Part shown: piece after piece, positions 1 to 5,598 of the stretch
Layout: every line of letters starts with the position of its first letter
How positions within the stretch are numbered: the stretch's first letter is position 1
Assembly (NCBI GenBank): GCA_945833725.1
Contig: CAMAFU010000048.1
Span: 1-9,748, forward strand
DNA: 9,748 nucleotides
Reading direction: 5' to 3'
Source: an uncultured Treponema sp.
GTDB lineage: Bacteria > Spirochaetota > Spirochaetia > Treponematales > Treponemataceae
The notes under the pieces: model-generated
The model's database searches: none
Told to the model about the DNA's origin: nothing
What the model saw: the letters and a program-made list of their open reading frames with translations, nothing else
Position numbers and translations under genes: made by a program

Positions 1-114
1 TTGTCTGGAAAAAATCCAAAGAACAAAAACAGCCGCAGCTATAAAAAGGACAATTATAAAAAAAGAAAAAACATCAAGGTTTAATCTTGCTGCCAGTGGC
101 GAACCAGAATTCAT
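1..114 (-). CDS. N-terminus of a membrane protein, cut by the left edge
   Basis: The first 38 codons of a gene that continues beyond position 1. It begins with ATG at 114, directly after the TAA stop of the preceding gene (117-115), so stop and start touch and translation is probably coupled. A GGAGG ribosome binding site lies at about 120-124, inside the end of the preceding gene. The peptide has a short polar start (MNSGSPLAARLNLD) and then an unbroken hydrophobic stretch at about residues 15-35 (VFSFFIIVLFIAAAVFVLWIF) ending in SRQ. That fits a single transmembrane anchor or the first helix of a larger membrane protein. The family cannot be recognised from this fragment. Its place at the end of the flaG-fliD string makes a motility or envelope role possible, which is inference only. 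Confidence 0.7.
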   Translation of the reverse strand, partial: MNSGSPLAARLNLDVFSFFIIVLFIAAAVFVLWIFSRQ

Positions 115-702
115 TTATACCTCCAGTGTTTTTGCCAGCTGCTCCAGTCTTGGGCTGATTTCGTATTCTCCCAGATCTCCCATAAGAACCGTATCTTTTG
201 ATTCTATTGCATTTTCAAAATCTTTAAGGACTTCCATAAAATCTTCAAAAAATTCGCTGAATGTTTTGCCTTTAACCCTCATATTTCCGAACCTGTCAGG
301 AAAAAGTGCGGAAAGGCTGGCACAATGGCATATATCATCTATAAGGTCTGCAAGTTCTGTTATTGTGGCGTTTGCTTCTTTATCGTTGCCGCTTTGAAAG
401 TACCCTGCCAGAAACTTCATTTTTTCTGCCATTTTCAGACAGAAATCGCGGTTTTTTCTGAATGCCATGGCAACATTTTCTTCGCTTACAACAGTGAATT
501 CAATTTTTGTATTCTCTTCCAGTTCCTGCAATATAACTCTGTCGAATTCATCAGGAGAAATATTCCGGTCATCTATTTTTATATTTACAGTTGTGGCTTT
601 TGACCGTGCACATTCAGCTTCAAAACTTTTAAGAACATCTCCTATTGTTTTTTCGTCTTCCAAATGTGCATCAATTTTTGAACCGTTTACATAAATTTCC
701 AT
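115..702 (-). CDS. Unrecognised 195-residue protein downstream of fliD
   Basis: A soluble, acidic protein of 195 residues with no signal peptide or membrane segment. The start is supported by AGGAGA 7 bases upstream of the ATG. The first 75 or so residues alternate strand-like and helical segments (MEIYVNGSKID, then TIGDVLKSFEAECARSK, then TTVNIKIDDRNIS), somewhat like a small beta-grasp fold. The remainder looks helical (FRKNRDFCLKMAEKMKFLAGYF, ITELADLIDDICHCASL). It lies 52 bases after fliD with no terminator between, and runs directly into the next gene. Many bacteria encode the flagellin chaperone FliS immediately after fliD. This protein sits in that slot and is partly helical, but I see no clear FliS signature, so a chaperone or assembly role is inference from position. 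The coding call is firm and the function is unknown. Confidence 0.85.
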   Translation of the reverse strand: MEIYVNGSKIDAHLEDEKTIGDVLKSFEAECARSKATTVNIKIDDRNISPDEFDRVILQELEENTKIEFTVVSEENVAMAFRKNRDFCLKMAEKMKFLAGYFQSGNDKEANATITELADLIDDICHCASLSALFPDRFGNMRVKGKTFSEFFEDFMEVLKDFENAIESKDTVLMGDLGEYEISPRLEQLAKTLEV

Positions 703-754
703 AGCAATTCTCCTGATTTATCTGATTATTCTGCTTTATACATTTTAACACATT

Positions 755-2833
755 TTACTGTCTGTTTCCGCTGTTTGCAAAATTTGAAAGCGAATTTGAC
801 TGGGACTGCAGGCTGTTCAGTGTTCCTTCCATTTGACCGTATTTTTCTCTTAACTGCGCTTCTTTTGAGGCCAGCTGGGTTTCAAGCCTTTGAATTTTTG
901 ATTCTGAGTTTTTTATTCTTCCGTCCAGCGTTGCAGTTTTACTGGAAATAATGCCTCCTTTCTGCACCCACGAAGTAAGCTGTCTGTCGAGGGAATAACC
1001 GATTCCAGAGTCTATAATAAGGTCTCCGTCACTGTCGAAACCGAAAATGTTTTTTATCTGGTCAAGATCGTTTTCCAAAGCCTCGTCCAGTTTTTTTTCG
1101 TTTATTTCAAGGTATCCTCGGAATTGTCCGGCTGTATATCCGCCTCCACCGCCTGCTGCCCGGGTGGAAATGCCTATCTGGTTGAGCATTGTAATGGTTG
1201 CATTTTCAGACCATGGGTAATTTCCTGCAATAATATTCTGCATTGTTGCTTTTCCGTTGGAAAGGGAAAAGTCCCCCTGAAACATTCCAAGTCTTTTTGA
1301 GGCAGATTCTTTTTCGTCTTCTGTAAAATAATCAAGCTCGCTTATTATTTCCGGCTTATTTTCGCTTAAAATATTTATTTCTGCGATGGTCTGATTATAA
1401 GTTCCCACAAACTGAATAAGTGCATCTTTTGCCGAGTCTTTATCGGGTTTTATTGTTATTGTGGCTGTTTTTTCTGTGGGAGCGTGAATGTTAAGCGTAA
1501 CATTAGGAATTACATCATCAATTTTATTTTCCGGTCTTGTTATGGTTATTCCTTCGTATTTTATAACTGCATTTCCGGCTTCTGATACAGGATGTACGCT
1601 TTTGTAGCCAAGACTTTTTTTTCTGTCATAGGAGGTGATTTTTGAAAGTGCCAGTGCTTCTCCTGTATTTCTGTTTCGAAGAATAAGGCTTTCTGGCGAA
1701 GTATAATTTTTTAAGTCTATAGTGACTGTATTTTCTCCAGTTTCGCTGTCTGTTTTTATACTGTCTTTTTCTATTTTGTATTCTTTTCCAGAGGAATCTT
1801 TTATAAAAAAATCGGCACTGGATTCAACCGGTTCAATTTTTTTAAGGGGCAGGGGAGGAAGGGATGTTTGAGATTTATCGTTAAAAACAGTTACATCTTT
1901 ATATGTTGCCTTTCCTGCATCCTGAAGTTCAGGGCGGGAAAACATTTTTAAATTTAGTTCTTCAGTTATGTCTTCTACCTGAAAACTGTAATAAGAGAAT
2001 TCCAGACGGCTGTTTTCGTTTGATGTAATTTCTTCGCTTATTTTTAATTCAAAGCCTGCGCGGGGAGGAACAATATAGCGGTTTTCTTCGTTGTCCCATT
2101 GAATATCTTTATTTGAAAACTCTGGCAGACCTGCCTGTTCTGTTTCTGGAACTGGAAATTCTACAGGCGGCTTCAATAATGAATTTTCATTTTCCGGAAA
2201 AACTGCCAAATCTTTCTTTGTTTTTTCCAGCATTTCATGTTTTAAGGCAAAGTCCAGTGCATCATCTAAAAAAATAAGGCGGTTGTCTTCTCCAGTTTTT
2301 AAAGATTCTATAAGAAGTGATTTTTTATCGCCGGAAACTCCTATAAGACTGGCTTTTATTGTGTTAGCCCCCCGTTTGTTCAGGGAAGAAACAAAATCGT
2401 TCAGTTTTCCGCCTTTCCAGTTAAAACTGATTGTTTTTTCGCCCACCTTAAAGGTATATTTTCCCTGGGAAACTTTAAAATCTTTGTCCAGCTGGGCAGA
2501 AAGAAATCTGTCGGCAGTGGCGTTTTTTATTACATCAACTTTAAATGATTCATAGGCTGCATCTCTTCCAGGTGTTGCCGTAATTGAATTTTCGTCGGTA
2601 GAGTCGGCCAGCTTATTGTTGAAGGGATTTTCAAAAGAGTAGAGGGTCTTTGTATTTGTGCGCAGAGATGTCATTTTCTGGTTTATTCCATTCCACGCAG
2701 ACTGCTGTTCTTTATACCTGTCTAGCGTCTCCTGTTCCCGTGTAAGGGGGAGACGCTCTTTTTTCATCAGTGCCTCAATATAGTCATTTGTTTTATATTT
2801 GTCGCTGACGCCAGGTATTGAAATGTCGGCCAT
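755..2833 (-). CDS. fliD: Flagellar filament cap protein FliD (hook-associated protein 2)
   Basis: FliD forms the cap at the tip of the growing filament and helps exported flagellin fold into place; in spirochaetes the filament is periplasmic. The N-terminal FliD domain covers about residues 5-110 (ISIPGVSDKYKTNDYIEALM, then a helix rich in E, Q and K). A flagellin-IN-like segment lies at about 420-490 (AVIKYEGITITR, NVTLNIHAPTEKTATITI, FVGTYNQTIAEIN). The C-terminal domain follows at about 515-690, with LNQIGIST, YLEINEKKLDEAL and a terminal coiled coil (about 632-686). At 692 residues it is far longer than the enterobacterial protein (468 in E. coli); the extra length is mostly at about 200-410. 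A five-glycine run occurs at 561-565. It begins 18 bases after flaG, with AAAGGGA as ribosome binding site. Confidence 0.95.
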   Translation of the reverse strand: MADISIPGVSDKYKTNDYIEALMKKERLPLTREQETLDRYKEQQSAWNGINQKMTSLRTNTKTLYSFENPFNNKLADSTDENSITATPGRDAAYESFKVDVIKNATADRFLSAQLDKDFKVSQGKYTFKVGEKTISFNWKGGKLNDFVSSLNKRGANTIKASLIGVSGDKKSLLIESLKTGEDNRLIFLDDALDFALKHEMLEKTKKDLAVFPENENSLLKPPVEFPVPETEQAGLPEFSNKDIQWDNEENRYIVPPRAGFELKISEEITSNENSRLEFSYYSFQVEDITEELNLKMFSRPELQDAGKATYKDVTVFNDKSQTSLPPLPLKKIEPVESSADFFIKDSSGKEYKIEKDSIKTDSETGENTVTIDLKNYTSPESLILRNRNTGEALALSKITSYDRKKSLGYKSVHPVSEAGNAVIKYEGITITRPENKIDDVIPNVTLNIHAPTEKTATITIKPDKDSAKDALIQFVGTYNQTIAEINILSENKPEIISELDYFTEDEKESASKRLGMFQGDFSLSNGKATMQNIIAGNYPWSENATITMLNQIGISTRAAGGGGGYTAGQFRGYLEINEKKLDEALENDLDQIKNIFGFDSDGDLIIDSGIGYSLDRQLTSWVQKGGIISSKTATLDGRIKNSESKIQRLETQLASKEAQLREKYGQMEGTLNSLQSQSNSLSNFANSGNRQ

Positions 2834-2851
2834 ATATTTTCCCTTTAATCG

Positions 2852-3220
2852 TTAAATCATTTCGTCGAACAAAACTCCGATTGCTTTTCTGATTCGGACT
2901 TTCAACTTTTGAATGTCCTGGGAAGGAATTTCTTTTATAACTTTGTTTGTTGCCGGATCAACAACGGTTACAACAACCTGATCCAATTCCTGGTTTACGC
3001 TGAATTGTACTTTGCGGCCAGAAACAGCATCCGAAAGTTTTTGAAGCTGGCGGACATCTTCTTGAAGTTGGGCTTTATTGTCGGTAATCTTCTGAACCAC
3101 CTGTGCAGCATCTGCCATAGGAACTTTAGCTTCCTTGAGCACCTGCAGTGATTGAGAATTGGAGTTTAAGTTTATGCGGCCATCCGTTGCCGAACTGTGC
3201 CCGATAGAACTTATTGTCAT
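2852..3220 (-). CDS. flaG: FlaG family flagellar protein
   Basis: A 122-residue protein of the FlaG family, usually encoded beside fliD and flagellin and linked in several bacteria to filament length or assembly. The N-terminal half is polar and low in structure (residues 1-35), followed by a helix (about 36-65). The family signature is the C-terminal half: GRKVQFSVNQELDQVVVTVVD, then TNKVIKEIPSQDIQKLK, then an amphipathic end VRIRKAIGVLFDEMI. Strong AAGGAGG at 3229-3235 lies 8 bases before the ATG and fixes the start. The gene lies just after the terminator-like hairpin that follows flaB, and 18 bases ahead of fliD, so flaG and fliD should be co-transcribed. No separate promoter for flaG was evident in 3271-3343, so read-through from flaB is the likely source of transcript. 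Confidence 0.9.
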   Translation of the reverse strand: MTISSIGHSSATDGRINLNSNSQSLQVLKEAKVPMADAAQVVQKITDNKAQLQEDVRQLQKLSDAVSGRKVQFSVNQELDQVVVTVVDPATNKVIKEIPSQDIQKLKVRIRKAIGVLFDEMI

Positions 3221-3225
3221 AGGGC

Positions 3226-3240
3226 TTTCCTCCTTGGAAA
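3226..3240 (-). promoter_or_regulatory. Ribosome-binding-site hairpin of flaG with GGA in the loop
   Basis: On the minus strand UUUCC (3240-3236) can pair with GGAAA (3230-3226), leaving the loop AAGGA. The AAGGAGG ribosome binding site spans the loop and the 3' arm. The stretch CAAGGA matches the core (CARGGA) of the published CsrA target consensus RUACARGGAUGU. Pairing is seen in the sequence and binding is inferred. Any strong ribosome binding site contains GGA, so the stem is the informative part. Confidence 0.45.
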
Positions 3241-3270
3241 AAAAAGTTAAAGAGGGGGGCGCACCCCTCT
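3238..3270 (-). terminator. Probable intrinsic terminator after the left flaB
   Basis: Read on the minus strand, AGAGGGG (3270-3264) pairs with CCCCTCT (3257-3251) around a six-base loop. TTAAC and then eight T residues (3245-3238) follow. The stem is GC-rich and the T tract long, though interrupted by AAC. The end of the T tract overlaps the flaG ribosome-binding-site hairpin. It lies 73 bases after the flaB stop and probably stops most flaB transcripts while letting some reach flaG and fliD. Confidence 0.7.
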
Positions 3271-3274
3271 AAAC

Positions 3275-3298
3275 TTTGCGTTACGCCTTCAACGCAAA
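3275..3298 (-). other. Second hairpin in the flaB-flaG gap
   Basis: An eight-base perfect inverted repeat (TTTGCGTT at 3275-3282 and AACGCAAA at 3291-3298) with an eight-base loop lies between the flaB stop and the terminator hairpin. Neither strand has a T tract directly after it, so it is not a terminator by itself. It could protect the 3' end of flaB mRNA or modulate the terminator. Its function is unknown. Confidence 0.5.
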
Positions 3299-3343
3299 AA
3301 AGACAACATCCAGTAATCTCTTTTATGTTGAAATCAAGCGGTT

Positions 3344-4198
3344 TTAGCGAAGCAATGCAAGAACATTCTGTGACTGGCTGTTTGCCTGTGCAAGCATTGC
3401 TGTACCAGATTGTGTAAGAATCTGGTTTTTCGTGTATTCAACCATTTCAGAAGCCATATCTGTATCTCTAATGCGGGATTCAGCAGCCTGAAGGTTTTCA
3501 GCAGCAACTCCAACGCCATTTGAAGCCATTTCAAAGCGGTTCTGGTATGCACCGAGATCTGCACGCTGTTTTGATACTGTCAAAAGAGCATTGTCGATTG
3601 TTGCAATAGCCATATTTGCCTTGTCTGGGTTTTCGATTCCAAGCTGTTCTTCTGAACCCTGAGAACCCTTTAATCCAAGAGCCTGGGCTGTCATTGTGCC
3701 GATATATACACGCTCGTTCTGATCAACATTTGCACCAATCTGGAACTGCATTATTCTTCCTGCAGCAGAATCTTTGGCAAATGCTCCTGTAAGCATATTC
3801 ATTCCATTGAACTGTGCCTGAGAAGCAATTCTGTCAACTTCAGAAACAAGCTGACTTACTTCAACCTGAATCTGCATTCTGTCTTCATCAGAATAAATTC
3901 CGTTTGAAGATTGAACTGCAAGTTCGCGGATGCGCTGAAGAATATCTGTTGTTTCCTGCAGATAACCTTCTGTAGACTGAATGAAAGAAACTCCGTTCTG
4001 AATGTTTCTGTTTGCCTGATTCAATCCGCGAATCTGACTGCGCATCTTTTCAGATACGGCAAGTCCAGATGCATCGTCGCCAGCACGATTGATGCGCTGA
4101 CCTGAACTTAAACGCTCAATGTTGTTCTGTAACTGGTCGCTGGAAACGCCCAGAGTGCGATTAGAATACATTGAACTCATGTTGTGATTAATAACCAT
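3344..4198 (-). CDS. flaB: Periplasmic flagellar filament core protein FlaB (left copy)
   Basis: A 284-residue flagellin forming the core of the periplasmic flagellum. The conserved N-terminal flagellin domain covers about residues 1-138 (MVINHNMSSMYSNRTLGV, RAGDDASGLAVSEKMRSQIR, FNGMNMLTG). A short linker to about 190 has no added outer domain. The C-terminal domain runs to the end (RADLGAYQNR, SRIRDTDMASEMVEYTK, LAQANSQSQNVLALLR). The start is placed at 4198, not at the in-frame ATG at 4213: GGAGGG (4211-4206) lies 7 bases before 4198 and overlaps the upstream ATG, and MVINHN is the usual flagellin start. It is a tandem paralogue of the neighbour on its right; the ends are nearly the same and the middle (about 139-190) differs most. 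No signal peptide is present, as expected for export by the flagellar secretion system. Which FlaB paralogue it matches in other treponemes was not settled. Confidence 0.95.
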   Translation of the reverse strand: MVINHNMSSMYSNRTLGVSSDQLQNNIERLSSGQRINRAGDDASGLAVSEKMRSQIRGLNQANRNIQNGVSFIQSTEGYLQETTDILQRIRELAVQSSNGIYSDEDRMQIQVEVSQLVSEVDRIASQAQFNGMNMLTGAFAKDSAAGRIMQFQIGANVDQNERVYIGTMTAQALGLKGSQGSEEQLGIENPDKANMAIATIDNALLTVSKQRADLGAYQNRFEMASNGVGVAAENLQAAESRIRDTDMASEMVEYTKNQILTQSGTAMLAQANSQSQNVLALLR

Positions 4199-4223
4199 AT
4201 TTTTGCCCTCCATGATTAAAACG

Positions 4224-4309
4224 GTACAGCATCATGCCGTACGCCTGCCCTGTGCGGACTGCAAACGGTTTTTGCGCCCCCGTTATGCAGATTTAGATCC
4301 ATTGGCAGG
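4224..4309 (-). promoter_or_regulatory. Nested stem-loop domain in the flaB leader
   Basis: On the minus strand, CCUGCC (4309-4304) can pair with GGCAGG (4249-4244). This encloses a 10-bp hairpin in which CUGCA-U-AACGG (4290-4280, one bulged U) pairs with CCGUUUGCAG (4268-4259). A third hairpin next to the ribosome binding site pairs GUACGGCA (4242-4235) with UGCUGUAC (4231-4224), including one G-U pair, over a UGA triloop. A GGA (4300-4298) lies unpaired inside the outer helix. An alternative pairing of AACGGU (4316-4311) with ACCGUU (4225-4220) would compete with both neighbouring hairpins, so two states are conceivable. All pairings were found by eye; no folding energy was computed. Confidence 0.45.
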
Positions 4310-4313
4310 AACC

Positions 4314-4346
4314 GTTATTTCGTATTCCTTGTATATACGCAATAAC
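4314..4346 (-). promoter_or_regulatory. Predicted CsrA-binding stem-loop in the flaB leader
   Basis: On the minus strand GUUAUU (4346-4341) pairs with AAUAAC (4319-4314), and CGUAU (4339-4335) with AUACG (4325-4321), with one G-A mismatch between the two helices. The nine-base loop is AUACAAGGA (4334-4326). It matches the first nine positions of the published CsrA consensus RUACARGGAUGU with no mismatch and puts GGA in the loop, as CsrA prefers. CsrA binding to flagellin leaders is established in Bacillus subtilis and Borrelia. Its use here is inferred, and csrA is not in this window. Confidence 0.55.
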
Positions 4347-4459
4347 TGTGTCTGCCATCTCAGGACATAAAGTTATGGAAAGCAAATGTCAAAGAACATG
4401 GCATTTCTAAACTAATGCCGTTTCGCCGAAAAACTAAATGAAGTTTCCGACCTTTTTGA

Positions 4460-4468
4460 ATTATAGCA
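4460..4468 (-). promoter_or_regulatory. Extended -10 promoter for the left flaB
   Basis: TGCTATAAT on the minus strand (4468-4460) is a perfect extended -10 element (TGn plus TATAAT). No good -35 hexamer lies 16-18 bases upstream, which extended -10 promoters tolerate. No sigma-28 type GCCGATAA was seen near it. The inferred start site is near 4453. Confidence 0.55.
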
Positions 4469-4530
4469 CAAATTCAAAATTTTAGTGTTTTTAGTTGGGA
4501 AAAAAGTTAAGAAAAGCAAAACACCGTGAA

Positions 4531-4570
4531 TTTCTGCTGAAGAAGAAAACAATACCCTCTTCAGCAGAAA
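4531..4570 (-). terminator. Hairpin after the right flaB, possible terminator
   Basis: A 12-bp perfect inverted repeat (TTTCTGCTGAAG at 4531-4542, CTTCAGCAGAAA at 4559-4570) with a 16-base loop starts 12 bases after the flaB stop. On the minus strand the bases after it (TTCACGGTGTTTTGCTTTT) are only loosely T-rich, so termination may be weak. The hairpin could instead guard the 3' end of the flaB mRNA against exonucleases. Confidence 0.5.
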
Positions 4571-4571
4571 A

Positions 4572-4600
4572 ATTATACAGTACTATCTAAGCAAAGACAA
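4572..4600 (-). promoter_or_regulatory. Possible sigma-70 type promoter at the end of the right flaB
   Basis: TTGTCT (4600-4595), 17 bases, then TATAAT (4577-4572) on the minus strand: a perfect -10 hexamer, four of six matches at -35 and ideal spacing. It overlaps the last flaB codons and would start transcription inside the hairpin at 4531-4570, lengthening the next flaB leader to about 370 bases. It could be chance in AT-rich DNA. Confidence 0.3.
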
Positions 4601-5443
4601 TACATTCTGAGCCTGGGAGTTAGCCTGAGCAAGCATAGCTGTTCCAGCCTGAGCAAGAACCTGGTTCTTTGTAAATTCAACCATCTGGGAAGCCATGTCA
4701 GTATCTCTAATGCGGGATTCTGATGCCTGGAGATTTTCAGCAGAAACATTAAGTCCCTTAACTGCGTATTCCATGCGGTTCTGGTATCCACCCAAGTCAG
4801 CTCTCTGTTTGTTAATCTTTTTAAGAGCTTCATCGATAGTGCCGATTGCACGGTTGGCCAAATCCGGTGCTTCAATGCTCATTACATTCTCTGTTCCAAT
4901 TTCGCGGATACCGAGAGCCTGAGAAGTCATTGTTCCAATGAAAATCTGCATTCTCTGATCCATGTTGGCGCCAATGTGGAACCACATAGAACCTGTAACA
5001 GTGTTTTCTCCTGTAGAGCGGGCATAGCGACCTGTCAGCATATTCATTCCGTTAAACTGAGCTGTAGAAGCAATTCTGTCTACTTCTGCAACTAACTGTG
5101 AAACTTCAACCTGGATCTGCATGCGGTCTTCATCTGAATAAATACCGTTTGATGACTGAACTGCCAGTTCCCTGATACGCTGCATAATGTCTGTTGTTTC
5201 CTGCAGGTAGCCTTCTGCAACCTGAATGAAACTGATTCCATTCTGGGCGTTGTTGGAAGCCTGGTTTAAGCCGCGAATCTGGCTGCGCATTTTTTCTGAT
5301 ACAGCAAGACCTGAAGCATCATCACCGGCGCGGTTAATCTTTTCTCCAGAAGAAAGTTTTTCCATGTCTTTTGTAAGACCCAAGTTTGTTACTCCTAACT
5401 GTCTGTTAGAGTACATTGCGGACATGTTGTGATTAATGACCAT
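4583..5443 (-). CDS. flaB: Periplasmic flagellar filament core protein FlaB (right copy)
   Basis: A 286-residue core flagellin. The N-terminal domain (MVINHNMSAMYSNRQLGV, RAGDDASGLAVSEKMRSQIR, IYSDEDRMQIQVEVSQLV, FNGMNMLTG at about 138) is followed by a short middle containing TGSMWFHIGANMDQRMQIFI. The C-terminal domain has RADLGGYQNRMEYA, SRIRDTDMASQMVEF and ends in NVLSLLR. The MWFHIGANMDQR segment is what I recall as typical of treponemal FlaB; its left paralogue has MQFQIGANVDQN instead. The start is fixed by GGAGG (5454-5450) 6 bases before the ATG; an ATG overlapping that GGAGG is out of frame. It has its own sigma-28 type promoter and a leader of about 149 bases, and lies head to head with the plus-strand lipoprotein gene. 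No signal peptide, as normal for flagellin. Confidence 0.95.
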   Translation of the reverse strand: MVINHNMSAMYSNRQLGVTNLGLTKDMEKLSSGEKINRAGDDASGLAVSEKMRSQIRGLNQASNNAQNGISFIQVAEGYLQETTDIMQRIRELAVQSSNGIYSDEDRMQIQVEVSQLVAEVDRIASTAQFNGMNMLTGRYARSTGENTVTGSMWFHIGANMDQRMQIFIGTMTSQALGIREIGTENVMSIEAPDLANRAIGTIDEALKKINKQRADLGGYQNRMEYAVKGLNVSAENLQASESRIRDTDMASQMVEFTKNQVLAQAGTAMLAQANSQAQNVLSLLR

Positions 5444-5446
5444 AAT

Positions 5447-5461
5447 TTTCCTCCATGGAAA
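5447..5461 (-). promoter_or_regulatory. Ribosome-binding-site hairpin of the right flaB with GGA in the loop
   Basis: On the minus strand UUUCC (5461-5457) can pair with GGAAA (5451-5447) around the loop AUGGA. The GGAGG ribosome binding site spans the loop and 3' arm. The stem is the same as that at flaG (3226-3240), and loops of the same size end in GGA in both. This would be a natural CsrA repression site; binding is inferred. Confidence 0.45.
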
Positions 5462-5464
5462 TGT

Positions 5465-5486
5465 AAGCTAAAATCCGTTTTAGCTT
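5465..5486 (-). promoter_or_regulatory. Leader hairpin with a CGGA tetraloop
   Basis: On the minus strand AAGCTAAAA (5486-5478) and TTTTAGCTT (5473-5465) form a perfect 9-bp stem with the loop CGGA, so GGA sits at the tip. The loop lies about 19 bases upstream of the GGA in the ribosome binding site. That spacing suits one CsrA dimer bridging two sites, like the paired sites known in the Bacillus hag leader. Confidence 0.55.
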
Positions 5487-5490
5487 GAAG

Positions 5491-5539
5491 TGTAAAAGGA
5501 AACTTCTGTATTACAAGGCTACATCCATTTCCTTTTACA
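5491..5539 (-). promoter_or_regulatory. Leader hairpin with 12-bp stem and GGAUGU in its loop
   Basis: A perfect 12-base inverted repeat (TGTAAAAGGAAA and TTTCCTTTTACA) with a 25-base loop. On the minus strand the loop begins UGGAUGU, so GGAUGU, the 3' half of the CsrA consensus RUACARGGAUGU, is exposed at the foot of the loop (5526-5521). No T tract follows, so it is not a terminator. With the hairpin at 5465-5486 and the ribosome-binding-site hairpin it gives three GGA loops in one leader. Confidence 0.55.
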
Positions 5540-5598
5540 TTGACTCACTTGCACCGGAGTTTCTACGAAATCCAGACATGCATAGTTTATCTTTATAT

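Larger units (their letters stand above)
4199..4453 (-). promoter_or_regulatory. Long structured 5' leader of the left flaB
   Basis: If transcription starts about 7 bases after the TATAAT at 4465-4460, the untranslated leader is about 255 bases, which is long for a flagellin mRNA. It contains several separate foldable elements: a 6-bp hairpin (GGCATT at 4419-4414 with AATGCC at 4405-4400), the GGA-loop hairpin at 4314-4346, and a nested set at 4224-4309. The part nearest the gene (about 4231-4290) is visibly richer in G and C than its surroundings, as expected for folded RNA. Together with the terminator hairpin and promoters at 4460-4600, this accounts for the 384-base gap between the flaB genes. 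Confidence 0.6.

Noticed and set aside
325..603. Plus-strand open frames over the flagellar genes (for example here and 2283-2555)
   Set aside because: They are antisense to well-supported genes, have no ribosome binding sites and give low-complexity, cysteine- and phenylalanine-rich products.
4199..4213. Start of the left flaB at the upstream in-frame ATG (4213), adding MEGKN
   Set aside because: That ATG overlaps the GGAGGG ribosome binding site serving the ATG at 4198, and MVINHN is the conserved flagellin N-terminus.
3344..5443. The two flaB genes as a recent duplication or mobile repeat
   Set aside because: They differ in the middle region, promoters and leaders, and several flaB paralogues are normal in treponemes. 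This is an old paralogue pair.
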